From: JBNJEM01 sp051745935
GTDB taxonomy: Bacteria > Planctomycetota > Planctomycetia > Pirellulales > Pirellulaceae
Direction of reading: 5' to 3'
Length of the DNA: 17,308 nucleotides
NCBI GenBank assembly: GCA_051745935.1
Contig: JBNJEM010000085.1
Coordinates: 1 to 17,308 of the forward strand
Positions 6,691 through 12,962 of this stretch are shown here, piece by piece. The notes beneath the pieces were generated by a model that was not told where the DNA came from, ran no database searches, and was given only the letters and a program-made list of their open reading frames with translations. The position numbers and the translations under genes are program-made. Position 1 is the stretch's first letter. Each line of letters begins with the position of its first letter.

Positions 6691-7495
6691 CTGGTGCTCC
6701 AGTCAACGGAAATAGAAGCATGTTGTGCAACCGTTCGGCTTGACGCTCGTCACGGAATTGCGACAAGCCGATTGTCATCCCCTCGTGCCCCTCGGCCGGT
6801 CGATCGCGATAGGTGCCGAACGAATAGTCCCACCAGGGCAAGTTGAAGCCGAAGTTACTGTCCGTTTCGCTGACGATCACTGAATGATGCACCCGATGCA
6901 TGTCGGGAGTGACCACGACCCACCGCAGCAGCCGGTCCAGTTGGACCGGCATTCGCACGTTGCCGTGGTTGAACATCGCCGTGGCATTCAACAACACCTC
7001 GAAAATGATCACCGCGAGCATCGGAGGCCCAATCAAGAAGGCGACCGCTGCCTTGATGCCGAGCGACAGCAGAATCTCGATCGTGTGAAAACGTAGGCCG
7101 GTGGTCACGTCGAAATCCATATCCGCGTGATGAACCATGTGCAACCGCCATAACAAAGGCAGCGCGTGAAACATGACGTGCTGGAGGTACACCGCCAGGT
7201 CAAATACGATGACGCAGATTACCACGACGAGCCAATAAGGCGCCGGCGTGTTGTTGAAAAGCCCCCATCCCTGCTCCTGGGCCAAAAGGGCCGCGCCGAC
7301 AACGCCCAGCGGCGCGACCAGTCGCACCAGAAGACCGTTGATGGCCACCAGGCCGAGGTTGCTCAACCAACGCAATGGTTTTCCGACCGTCAGGTGCCGG
7401 CGGGGCGCGAGCCTCTCCCACGTGGCCATGGCCGCGAATACCCCGAGGAAACAGGCCAGGCGAATGCCAGGTTCGGATTTCAAGAACTCCCACAT
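6683..7495 (-). CDS. Fatty acid hydroxylase / sterol desaturase family membrane protein
   Basis: Integral membrane di-iron enzyme family (PF04116 type). The histidine clusters are intact: HVMFH (HxxxH), HMVHH (HxxHH) and, after an HGN, HRVHHS (HxxHH). These ligands hold two irons that activate oxygen to hydroxylate or desaturate lipids. Hydrophobic segments flank them (IRLACFLGVFAAMATWE near the start, LGLVAINGLLVRLVAPLGVV, WLVVVICVIVFDLAVYL, AVAFLIGPPMLAVIIFEVLL). I start at the ATG at 7495 because AGGAGG lies 12 bases upstream and family members begin near WEFL.SEP.IRL; GTG at 7525 is an alternative giving 10 more residues. It is the second gene of the operon, following the ArsR-rhodanese regulator within a few bases and overlapping the methyltransferase gene. 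The lipid substrate is unknown. Confidence 0.9.
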   Translation of the reverse strand: MWEFLKSEPGIRLACFLGVFAAMATWERLAPRRHLTVGKPLRWLSNLGLVAINGLLVRLVAPLGVVGAALLAQEQGWGLFNNTPAPYWLVVVICVIVFDLAVYLQHVMFHALPLLWRLHMVHHADMDFDVTTGLRFHTIEILLSLGIKAAVAFLIGPPMLAVIIFEVLLNATAMFNHGNVRMPVQLDRLLRWVVVTPDMHRVHHSVIVSETDSNFGFNLPWWDYSFGTYRDRPAEGHEGMTIGLSQFRDERQAERLHNMLLFPLTGAPDE

Positions 7496-7528
7496 GACGC
7501 CACGGAACCTCCTACTCACCCTCACCTC

Positions 7529-8266
7529 TTAGCGCCACGTGGGACCGTTCCCCTGGGGGGGCGCCGTCACACGCGAGCCGGCACGGTCCCTTCGCTCCTC
7601 ACCCCTGGCAACCGGAAAGCCTCGCGCTCGCCAATCCTGGACGCCGTCTTCGAGACGCACCGCCCGGAAGCCCTTCGCGCGAAGCATCTCCACGGCCCGA
7701 ATGGCGAGAACGCAGTATGGGCCCCGGCAGTAGGCCACGATCTCTTGACCCCTTGGCAGCTCGGACAGGCGGTCTTCCAGTTCCTTGAGCGGGATCGAGA
7801 CCGCGCCGGGGATATGACCGGCGCGGTGTTCCTCCGCGGGGCGCACGTCCAGAACGGTTGCCTCCCCTTCCCGTACGCGCTCTAGCAGCGCGTCGCGGTC
7901 GACCGGTTCCAGACCTTCCCTGCCTTCAAGAAAGTGCCGCGTGATCCGCTCAATCTCCGCCAGTCGCCTCTCGGCGAGCGATCGCATGTTCCGGAAAAAC
8001 TCACCGACGGCGTCGTCAGTCAGGCGGTACGTAACGTACACCCCTTCTTGTTCCGCATCCACCAACCGCGCGGCGCGGAGCACCTGTAGATGCCGGGACG
8101 TGTTGGCCACGGTCATCCCCGTCTCGGAGGCCAGCGACTCGACCGTCCGCTCGCACTGGCAGAGCAAGTCCAGCAGCTCTAATCGTTTGGCGCTGGACAC
8201 CGCCTTTCCGATCCGGGCGAACTGTTCGTAGATCGCGTTTTTGAATCGCCGGTTTGGGGTCGTCAC
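7529..8266 (-). CDS. ArsR-family regulator fused to a rhodanese domain
   Basis: The protein has 245 residues. Residues ~10-95 form an ArsR winged helix: KRLELLDLL, the recognition helix MTVANTSRHLQVLRAARLV, and the wing GVYVTYRLTD. Residues ~125-225 form a single rhodanese domain: VLDVRPAEEHRAGHIPGAVS and the active-site loop VAYCRGPYC with C180 as the likely persulfide-forming cysteine. C36 and C38 (LLCQCER) sit where classical ArsR has its CVC arsenite-binding motif. The GTG start at 8266 has GGGAG nine bases upstream. It is the first gene of the four-gene minus-strand operon and probably autoregulates it through the repeats at 8286-8322. ArsR-rhodanese proteins are known as redox or sulfur-responsive regulators; the metalloid reading here rests only on the CxC and is inference. 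Confidence 0.9.
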   Translation of the reverse strand: MTTPNRRFKNAIYEQFARIGKAVSSAKRLELLDLLCQCERTVESLASETGMTVANTSRHLQVLRAARLVDAEQEGVYVTYRLTDDAVGEFFRNMRSLAERRLAEIERITRHFLEGREGLEPVDRDALLERVREGEATVLDVRPAEEHRAGHIPGAVSIPLKELEDRLSELPRGQEIVAYCRGPYCVLAIRAVEMLRAKGFRAVRLEDGVQDWRARGFPVARGEERRDRAGSRVTAPPQGNGPTWR

Positions 8267-8285
8267 CGGAGCTGCTCCCGATTAT

Positions 8286-8322
8286 CCAACCGTTCAATCA
8301 GTCAACTGCTCAATTACTCAAT
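8286..8322. promoter_or_regulatory. Five 8-bp-phased TCAAY repeats, candidate operator of the ArsR operon
   Basis: CCAAC at 8286 and then TCAAT/TCAAC/TCAAT/TCAAT starting at 8294, 8302, 8310 and 8318 recur with an exact 8-bp period. They sit 20-56 bp upstream of the ArsR-rhodanese start, just downstream of the candidate -10. A reverse TTGA (8330-8333) forms an imperfect dyad with the last copy. An operator is an inference; ArsR proteins usually bind 12-2-12 dyads, so the form is unusual. Confidence 0.4.
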
Positions 8323-8333
8323 GGAATACTTGA

Positions 8334-8362
8334 ATAGTCGGCGATCGCCCGCTGATTGTCAA
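8334..8362 (-). promoter_or_regulatory. Candidate promoter of the ArsR-rhodanese operon
   Basis: On the minus strand a perfect -35 TTGACA (8362-8357) is followed by 17 bp and a weak -10 GACTAT (8339-8334). TATTCA (8336-8331) would be a second choice with a long 20-bp spacer. The weak or badly spaced -10 beside the TCAAY repeats is what a regulated promoter would look like. Confidence 0.45.
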
Positions 8363-8753
8363 GGGAAAAAAGTGGCCGGATCGCTGCTTCCGCACGTGTC
8401 GAGGTGCGAGGAATGGGCGTAGCGAGAGGCGAGAAGCGAGCCGGAAGAGACGTTGAAGGTTCAATTCCGGGGGGTTGCCGCTGCAGGCGGTAAAGGGCAA
8501 CTTTTGAACTTTGAAAGTCAGCAAGCTTTGGAAATGCACTCTGGCCGGCTTCTCGCAACGCGGGAGCCGCGGATGCCGGCTCACGCGAGCCGCCAGCTGC
8601 CGATCGGTTCGTCCGGGGCCCCCGAGAGCTCGTGGAGCGTTTCTCTCGCAAAGCGGCATTGGTGATACCCGAGACGGTCGCGTGCTGGGGGCGATGATAC
8701 AATCGCCGGAGAAGTTTCTGCCGTCCAACCTCTGCCCTCCGCCCTCGTGGGTT
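8363..8753. other. Intergenic stretch with no gene seen
   Basis: Open frames on both strands have no recognisable protein and look like chance frames in GC-rich DNA. I see short direct and inverted patches (for example ACTTT/AAAGT around 8501-8519) but no RNA gene or clear terminator. Confidence 0.5.
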
Positions 8754-8768
8754 GCGGGCGAAGCCCGC
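8754..8768. repeat. Short perfect hairpin next to GTTAGGC
   Basis: GCGGGC (8754-8759), loop GAA, GCCCGC (8763-8768), directly followed by GTTAGGC (8769-8775). It resembles dispersed REP-like palindromes. GTTAGGC also fits the integron core consensus GTTRRRY, but the rest of an attC is not evident. Confidence 0.55.
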
Positions 8769-8805
8769 GTTAGGCGATGAGGGGGGCCGGCTTGACAGTC
8801 GTCAC

Positions 8806-9115
8806 GTGACGAAGTACATTCGATACGCGATCAACACATTCGCGGACCGGCGGACGCAGCACGTGTTCGCCCCGGCCGTTCCAAGCGCCTTCCACCGGAG
8901 ATCGCGCGGCAGGCAAGACGAAAGCTGGAGTCCATCGACTGGCGGTGCGTCTGGATGACCTTCGGGTTCGTCCAGGAAATCCACGCCACACGCTCGCGGC
9001 GGATCGTAAGGGGCGGCACGCGATCGCCATCAACGACCAATGACGCCTCTGTTTCCGGTTCGAGGAGAGCGACGTGTACGAGGTTCAAATCACGGATTAT
9101 ACCGGTCGCGGATGA
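8806..9115 (+). pseudogene. higB: HigB-type (RelE superfamily) toxin, disrupted
   Basis: The toxin can be rebuilt across three frames. INTFADRRTQHVF (from about 8833) lies in the first frame. KRLPPEIARQARRKLESID lies in the second. AVRLDDLRVRPGN and LAADRKGRHAIAINDQ lie in the third, and a TGA at 9041-9043 stands where the family has Trp; RLCFRFEESDVYEVQITDY then continues in the same frame to the stop at 9113. So there are two frameshifts and one nonsense codon. HigB proteins are ~92-residue ribosome-dependent mRNA endonucleases; this copy cannot be made whole. The normal ATG before INTF is also missing; GTG at 8806 is the nearest upstream start. Its antitoxin higA lies about 370 bp downstream instead of the usual few bases, separated by an inserted segment. 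Confidence 0.82.
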
Positions 9116-9191
9116 CGTTCTCCGCCGCGAATCCGACAGGCGGGAGGACGGCTTGCGTCGGGCAGCGTTCCATCCGGAAAAAATGTAGCCG
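9097..9191 (+). repeat. Leader repeat, copy A
   Basis: About 95 bp that align with 10241-10334 at roughly 88% identity by hand count (about 11 differences including one indel). It starts at TTATACCGGTCGCGGATGAC within the last codons of the dead higB and ends at GTAGCCG. A shared downstream block, CCGCCTGAAATATAT, reappears at 9449-9463 after an insertion. Confidence 0.9.
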
Positions 9192-9448
9192 TTCACGGGT
9201 GCCGCTACATGACCTGGACACGCAAGGCCCGCATGGATGCCACGGGCTTGTCCCGTGGTGGTTCACGCTCGCCGCTACAAACCGGCCAGACACACCACGC
9301 CTGCCCGTCGGTAGCGTGGAACGTAACGGACCACGGGACAAGCCCGTGGCATTTGCACCTGGAAAAGCCTTTCCTCAATATGTGCAACGAACGTGCGAAC
9401 GTCCGCGGACATTAGTCTTTTGTTCGCGAACGGTTACGAAAAAATCAA
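9192..9448. mobile_element. ~257-bp insertion carrying a perfect 22-bp inverted repeat pair
   Basis: This segment is absent from the otherwise matching copy B (10241-10346), so it was inserted into copy A or lost from B. Inside are two arms, 9237-9258 and 9330-9351, that are exact reverse complements over 22 bp. Each arm is itself a hairpin of CCACGGG / CCCGTGG, like a REP/BIME pair. The flanks AAAAAATGTAGCCG and AAAAAATCAACCG resemble a diverged target duplication of the single AAAAATCCAGCCG in copy B. No transposase is encoded, so it would have been moved in trans. Confidence 0.6.
9401..9431. promoter_or_regulatory. Two phased 10-bp palindromes upstream of higA
   Basis: GTCCGCGGAC (9401-9410) and GTTCGCGAAC (9422-9431) are perfect palindromes whose centres are 21 bp apart, two helical turns. 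They lie 52-82 bp upstream of the higA ATG and could be operators for a dimeric HTH repressor such as HigA. No clear -35 pairs with the TATAT at 9459. Confidence 0.35.
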
Positions 9449-9482
9449 CCGCCTGAAATATATCACTGACGCGAGGTGACCC

Positions 9483-9824
9483 ATGAGCATTCCCAACACA
9501 GGGGCAAAAAAGGTTCGCCCCATTCACCCTGGCGAGCTGCTTCGGGAGGACTTCCTGCCGGACTACGGGCTTTCGATCTCTGGTCTCGCGGAGGCGTTAG
9601 GCGTGTCGCGTCAGACGGTGAACGAGCTGGTTCGCGAGCGGCGGGCGGTCAGTCCAGAAATGGCCCTGCGACTCTCGCGGCTGTTCGGCAATTCTCCCGA
9701 GCTCTGGCTCCATGCGCAGTGTGCGGTGGATTTGTGGGATGCGGCCCAAGAAATCGAGGCCGCGATCCAGCGGATCAAGCCCTTGACCGTCGCCGACCAA
9801 GCCGCTGAACTGGACCGGGAATAG
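9483..9824 (+). CDS. higA: HigA-family antitoxin (XRE-type HTH)
   Basis: The 113-residue protein is typical in length for HigA. RPIHPGELLREDFLPDYGLS is the family lead-in. The HTH is SISGLAEALGVSRQTVNELV followed by RERRAVSPEMALRLSRLFGN, and SPELWLHAQCAVDLW is the usual closing helix. It should dimerise, bind its own promoter and neutralise HigB. The ATG at 9483 is preceded by GAGGTGA three bases away. Its cognate toxin upstream is a pseudogene and the higBA spacing is broken by an insertion, so this is an orphan antitoxin that might still act as a repressor or against other HigB toxins. Two palindromes upstream are candidate operators. Confidence 0.92.
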   Translation: MSIPNTGAKKVRPIHPGELLREDFLPDYGLSISGLAEALGVSRQTVNELVRERRAVSPEMALRLSRLFGNSPELWLHAQCAVDLWDAAQEIEAAIQRIKPLTVADQAAELDRE

Positions 9825-10240
9825 GCCGGCTGGTTAGCTTAGTCGTTAGGGTGGCGGACCTGGACGAGCCCCAGGGTGGGGTGAGGAAAAACTCCAAGTC
9901 GTTGCTATCCATATTGTTGCGCCGTTCGTTTCGCCGGTATTGAGACGAAAGGACCTCTAAGACACCTAAAAAACCTCAGGGAACACGGCGGGTACGCTAA
10001 CGCATGAAACGCAAGCGACCCGGCTTGTACTCTCTCCGTCTTTCCTCATCCGTGGGTCCGTTCTGCCATCCGTGGGCCTATAATGATATCTAAAGCACCA
10101 GCGATCATCGTCGTGCCCTGGTCGCGAAATCTTCCACTCTTCAATCAAGCACGCGTGACAAACTCGGGACAACCCACTTGTTCTATTTTGTCCGATTTTC
10201 GGGTTTTTCATCAGCCCAGCCCGAGGGTGCAAGAGTTGTG
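9825..10240. other. Intergenic stretch between higA and the second leader repeat
   Basis: No protein frame with recognisable features. 9833-9875 has a tRNA-like look (TTAGCTTAGTCGTTAG and a CCTGG/CCAGG stem with a 7-nt loop), but U33, the T arm and the acceptor pairing are missing, so it is at most a decayed fragment. There is no clear promoter or terminator. Confidence 0.45.
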
Positions 10241-10334
10241 TTATACCGGTCGCGGATGACTTTCTCCGCCGCGAGTCCGACCACCGGGAGGACGGCTTGC
10301 GTCGGGCAGCTTGCCACCCGGAAAAATCCAGCCG
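10241..10334 (+). repeat. Leader repeat, copy B
   Basis: The second copy of the unit at 9097-9191, running uninterrupted into CCGCCTGAAATATAT and then the hicA start codon at 10345. A 27-codon frame from the ATG at 10256 to TGA at 10337 is also open, but in copy A it runs past this point, and the substitutions show no bias to synonymous positions. Confidence 0.9.
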
Positions 10335-10344
10335 CCTGAAATAT

Positions 10345-10545
10345 ATGCCCGGGAAACTACGAGAACTGATCCAAGACTTGAGCGATGCTGGATTCTACGA
10401 GATCGCCGGGGGGAAGGGATCGCACCGCAAGTTCACCCACCTTCGGTATCGCGCTGCCGTCACGTTGAGTGGGAAACCTGGCGATGATGCGAAGCCGTAC
10501 CAGGAGAAGCAAGTCGCGCGAGCAATAGAGGAAGTCCAGGAATGA
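10345..10545 (+). CDS. hicA: HicA-family mRNA interferase toxin
   Basis: The 66-residue protein has a dsRBD-like fold. MPGKLRELIQDLSDAGFYEI is the standard start, GGKGSHRKFTH contains the catalytic His region, and VTLSGKPGDDAKPYQEKQVA is the conserved C-terminal part. HicA cleaves mRNA and tmRNA independently of ribosomes until bound by HicB. I take the ATG at 10345 because it matches the family start; an upstream in-frame TTG at 10297 would lengthen it without homology. There is no Shine-Dalgarno in front of it and the ATG lies directly at the end of the leader repeat, so initiation may be weak, as suits a toxin. It overlaps hicB by four bases. Confidence 0.9.
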   Translation: MPGKLRELIQDLSDAGFYEIAGGKGSHRKFTHLRYRAAVTLSGKPGDDAKPYQEKQVARAIEEVQE

Positions 10546-10763
10546 AAACGACCGATCGGTACCACAAGTGGGTCGAATGGAGCGAAGCAGACGGGGTGTA
10601 CATTGGCAAGTGCCCTGACCTGATCACCGGGATTCATGGGGACGACCCCGTGCAACTGTATGGCGAGCTGTGTGAGGTGATTGAGGAGGTAGTCGCTCGT
10701 TTCGAATCCGAGGGCCGTCCTCTCCCCTCTCCCAGTGTCAGGCCCATGCAGGAACTCGCGTGA
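10542..10763 (+). CDS. hicB: HicB-family antitoxin, short form
   Basis: The 73-residue protein begins YHKWVEWSEADGVYIGKCPD and continues GIHGDDPVQLYGELCEVIEE, the partial RNase H-like HicB fold that masks HicA. It ends shortly after and has no C-terminal HTH or ribbon-helix-helix, unlike longer HicB antitoxins, so it may neutralise the toxin without being a strong DNA binder. The ATGA overlap with hicA makes translation coupled. Toxin-first order is normal for hicAB. An attC-like half site starts 9 bp after the stop. Confidence 0.88.
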   Translation: MKTTDRYHKWVEWSEADGVYIGKCPDLITGIHGDDPVQLYGELCEVIEEVVARFESEGRPLPSPSVRPMQELA

Positions 10764-10771
10764 CCCCAGGA

Positions 10772-10812
10772 GCCGAACAAGCCGTTGCAGCGAACGGCGG
10801 CCAGCATATTGC
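10772..10812 (+). other. attC-like half site after hicB
   Basis: GCCGAACAAGCCGTTGCAGC, then GAACGGCGGCC, strongly resembles the 5' half of many integron attC sites (GCCTAACAAggcgTTGCAGCggacgg). GCCGTT (10781-10786) and AACGGC (10793-10798) pair. The fourth base of the R'' box departs from RYYYAAC and no GTTRRRY end follows within about 130 bp, so at best it is a truncated site. Resemblance is from memory of the family. Confidence 0.35.
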
Positions 10813-10970
10813 CAACGCACTGCTCCAATCATCCATGAGAAGGATCGGTGAAGGCGCCGGTTACGTCCTGCCGGTCCTCCGTACGCCGCTGGAACTTACA
10901 GAGGTGCCCAGAGACGATCGATGATCCTATCGTTGAAGTCTGCAAAGCTCGCGAAAGGAGTACGCGAAAC

Positions 10971-11255
10971 ATGGGGATTGCTCTGACCATGCTCCGCTGT
11001 CACGAGGTCTCCAAACTGGTCTCTGAATGGATGCACCGGGATCTTCCGCTCGGCCAGCGGCTCGCGGTCCGGTTGCACCTGATGATCTGGCGGCTGTGCT
11101 CCGGCTTCGCTCGCCAATCGCGGGTGTTGGACGTTATCCGGCCAGGTTTGGCGGCAGAATACGTGAACCGACCCTTGACAATCGGCTCGTTGCCGCTCGC
11201 CGTGTTCCGTCCGTGGGGCGGATCACCGGCCCGGAAGGTTTTGCCTGGAGGTTGA
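10971..11255 (+). CDS. zf-HC2-like small protein with an incomplete zinc site
   Basis: The frame gives 94 residues from an ATG with AAAGGAG ten bases upstream. LRCHEVSKLVSEWMHRDLPL followed by GQRLAVRLHLMIWRLCSGFA is the pattern of short anti-sigma-like zf-HC2 proteins (C..vS.lvSes.dr.LplwqRl.vrlHL..C.fCsr). C10, H36 and C43 are present, but position 40, normally the first Cys of CxxC, is Trp, so the zinc site is incomplete. The C-terminal ~30 residues have no homology and overlap the end of the opposite-strand membrane glycosyltransferase by 33 bp, so the original 3' end may be lost. No ECF sigma gene is next to it. It is possibly decaying. Confidence 0.55.
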   Translation: MGIALTMLRCHEVSKLVSEWMHRDLPLGQRLAVRLHLMIWRLCSGFARQSRVLDVIRPGLAAEYVNRPLTIGSLPLAVFRPWGGSPARKVLPGG

Positions 11256-12962
11256 GCCACCTCTGGCTTCCCACGCGAGCCACAGGAACCAGGGGCCGAA
11301 TTCGATCCAGGTCACCACGAAGTCAAAAAACGCCGCCCCGGCGTAGGGCGTGCCCAGCAGCGGCTGTTCGGGCCAGTGATAGACCAGCCAGAAGCGGAGA
11401 TAGTAAATCATCACAAGCCCGCTTACCGCCAGCCAGGCACGACTGCCGCCGAACATGACCAGGGGCAAGGCCCAGGTCCAATACCACGGGTTCTGGGTCG
11501 GCGAAAGCAGCCACAGCCAGGCCAGTGTCAAAAAGGCAACTCGGAGCCATGCCGCTGGATCGTCCGAAGCCCTCGCTTTCCACAGTAGCACTCCACCGAT
11601 CAGAACGAACACGGCTCCGGTGATAAGCCGGGTAAGAACGAACGCCGCCTCCGAGTCGGACACCGCAAGCCGGCTAGACAAAATGGACAAAACCGGTGCC
11701 TTCCAGTCCTCCGGCACGATGGTGAACCAGGCCCGCCACGCGGGGTCCACGTCGGCAGCGGGCCTCAGATTCTCGACGACAAGCAGAAACAGGAAATCGT
11801 TCATTTCCCATCGCCGAAGGAAGGCCTTCAGCCCGCCGCTCGGGTCCTGAGGTTTCAAGTCGGCGGTGTCGACCGGTACCGGGGGCAAGGCGCCCTCGGC
11901 AACGGAATGACCGGCATCCGGCGGAGTTCGCGCGGTTTCCACGGGACGCATCGGCCATAAGACAATCGCCGTAGTGGCCAGAAAGATGGTTGTGGCCGCC
12001 GTCATCCAACGCCAATCCCTGGTCCGACTCCAGACCAAGACACACAGGGGTATCAGCACGATTGGGTATAACTTGGCTCCCACGGCTAGGGCCAGAAGCA
12101 CCGCGGCGACGACCATCTGTACTCCTCCACTTCGCCCTCGAACTCCACGCGCAAGCGGCCTCACGGCGAAGTACAGACCGAGCGTCGTGAGCAGTACCGC
12201 CAGTGAATCCAGGTGGCCCGTGTTGGCGACCTCCTTGATGACCAGCGGACACCAGCCGTAGGCTACCGCCCACCCGATGTGCTTCCCGGCCAACCGCAGA
12301 AGGCCGATGACAACCAAAACCGTGCCCAGATCAAACAGGACGAGCACCGCCTTCATCACGAACACGTGCCCGAACACGCCCGTTTTGGCGGGCGTGACGA
12401 GCACCGCCAGCGCGAACACGGCCTGACTGACCGGAGGGTAGATTGTCGGCAGTTCGCTGTAATGGATGCGAGAGAGAATTGTATCCAGCGCGGGCCTCTC
12501 CTCTCGCAGCTCAACCAGGCGGCGCAGATCTTCGGGCAACTCCGCATGTGTCTTGCCCAAAAGCACCTGTTCCGGACTATAGCGATAAGGGCTCGTGCCC
12601 TCCAGCATCACCGCCCCGTCCCAGACGTAGCGGTAGATGTCGATCTCCAATATCGGCCAGGAGACGAGAGCGACGGCGCGGATCGCCATGCTTGTGAGCA
12701 AGATCGCCGCCAGCAGCCGCCTCCCTTCCCTGACTCTCAAGGCGACACGGATCGCGATCAAGTAGCAGAGGAAAGCAAGGCCGAAGAGTCCGATAACGGC
12801 AAGGATCGGCCGCTCGGTCGGTTCCGAGCCCGGGGCAAATCGGAAACTAAGAGCTGCAAGGACGGCATGGGTGCATACCAGACCAATCGCCAACGCGATG
12901 AGGATTGCCAAGGGCGAAACCGCTCGCGAGACTCTCGCGGTTCTTGCATCTTGAAAGTTCAC
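11223..12962 (-). CDS. Polytopic GT-C-like glycosyltransferase (GT87/DUF2029-like)
   Basis: Membrane protein of 579 residues with roughly ten or more hydrophobic helices (LAILIALAIGLVCTHAVLAA near the start, VVAAVLLALAVGAKLYPIVL in the middle, AWLAVSGLVMIYYLRFWLVY near the end). The first large loop carries LEIDIYRYVWDGAVMLEGTS followed by PYRYSP, with acidic and Arg/Tyr residues in the style of GT-C enzymes that use polyprenyl-phosphate sugars as donors. TIYPPVSQAVFALA and TQNPWYWTWALP are other conserved-looking patches. A Pro-rich loop (VAEGALPPVPVDTADLKPQD) probably faces the periplasm. Its ATG overlaps the stop of the GT2 gene by four bases, so the two are co-translated: GT2 would make the lipid-linked sugar and this protein would transfer it outside the membrane. 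The acceptor is unknown. Confidence 0.85.
   Translation of the reverse strand: MNFQDARTARVSRAVSPLAILIALAIGLVCTHAVLAALSFRFAPGSEPTERPILAVIGLFGLAFLCYLIAIRVALRVREGRRLLAAILLTSMAIRAVALVSWPILEIDIYRYVWDGAVMLEGTSPYRYSPEQVLLGKTHAELPEDLRRLVELREERPALDTILSRIHYSELPTIYPPVSQAVFALAVLVTPAKTGVFGHVFVMKAVLVLFDLGTVLVVIGLLRLAGKHIGWAVAYGWCPLVIKEVANTGHLDSLAVLLTTLGLYFAVRPLARGVRGRSGGVQMVVAAVLLALAVGAKLYPIVLIPLCVLVWSRTRDWRWMTAATTIFLATTAIVLWPMRPVETARTPPDAGHSVAEGALPPVPVDTADLKPQDPSGGLKAFLRRWEMNDFLFLLVVENLRPAADVDPAWRAWFTIVPEDWKAPVLSILSSRLAVSDSEAAFVLTRLITGAVFVLIGGVLLWKARASDDPAAWLRVAFLTLAWLWLLSPTQNPWYWTWALPLVMFGGSRAWLAVSGLVMIYYLRFWLVYHWPEQPLLGTPYAGAAFFDFVVTWIEFGPWFLWLAWEARGGSTSRQNLPGR

Noticed and set aside
8310..8728. Two overlapping minus-strand frames of 130 and 136 codons
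   Set aside because: The translations are basic, Arg/Ser/Pro-rich and unlike any family; one overlaps the operon's promoter and repeats.
9833..9905. tRNA-like segment after higA
   Set aside because: It has a D-arm-like string and one 5-bp stem with a 7-nt loop, but the base before the would-be anticodon is not U, and T-arm and acceptor pairing are absent.
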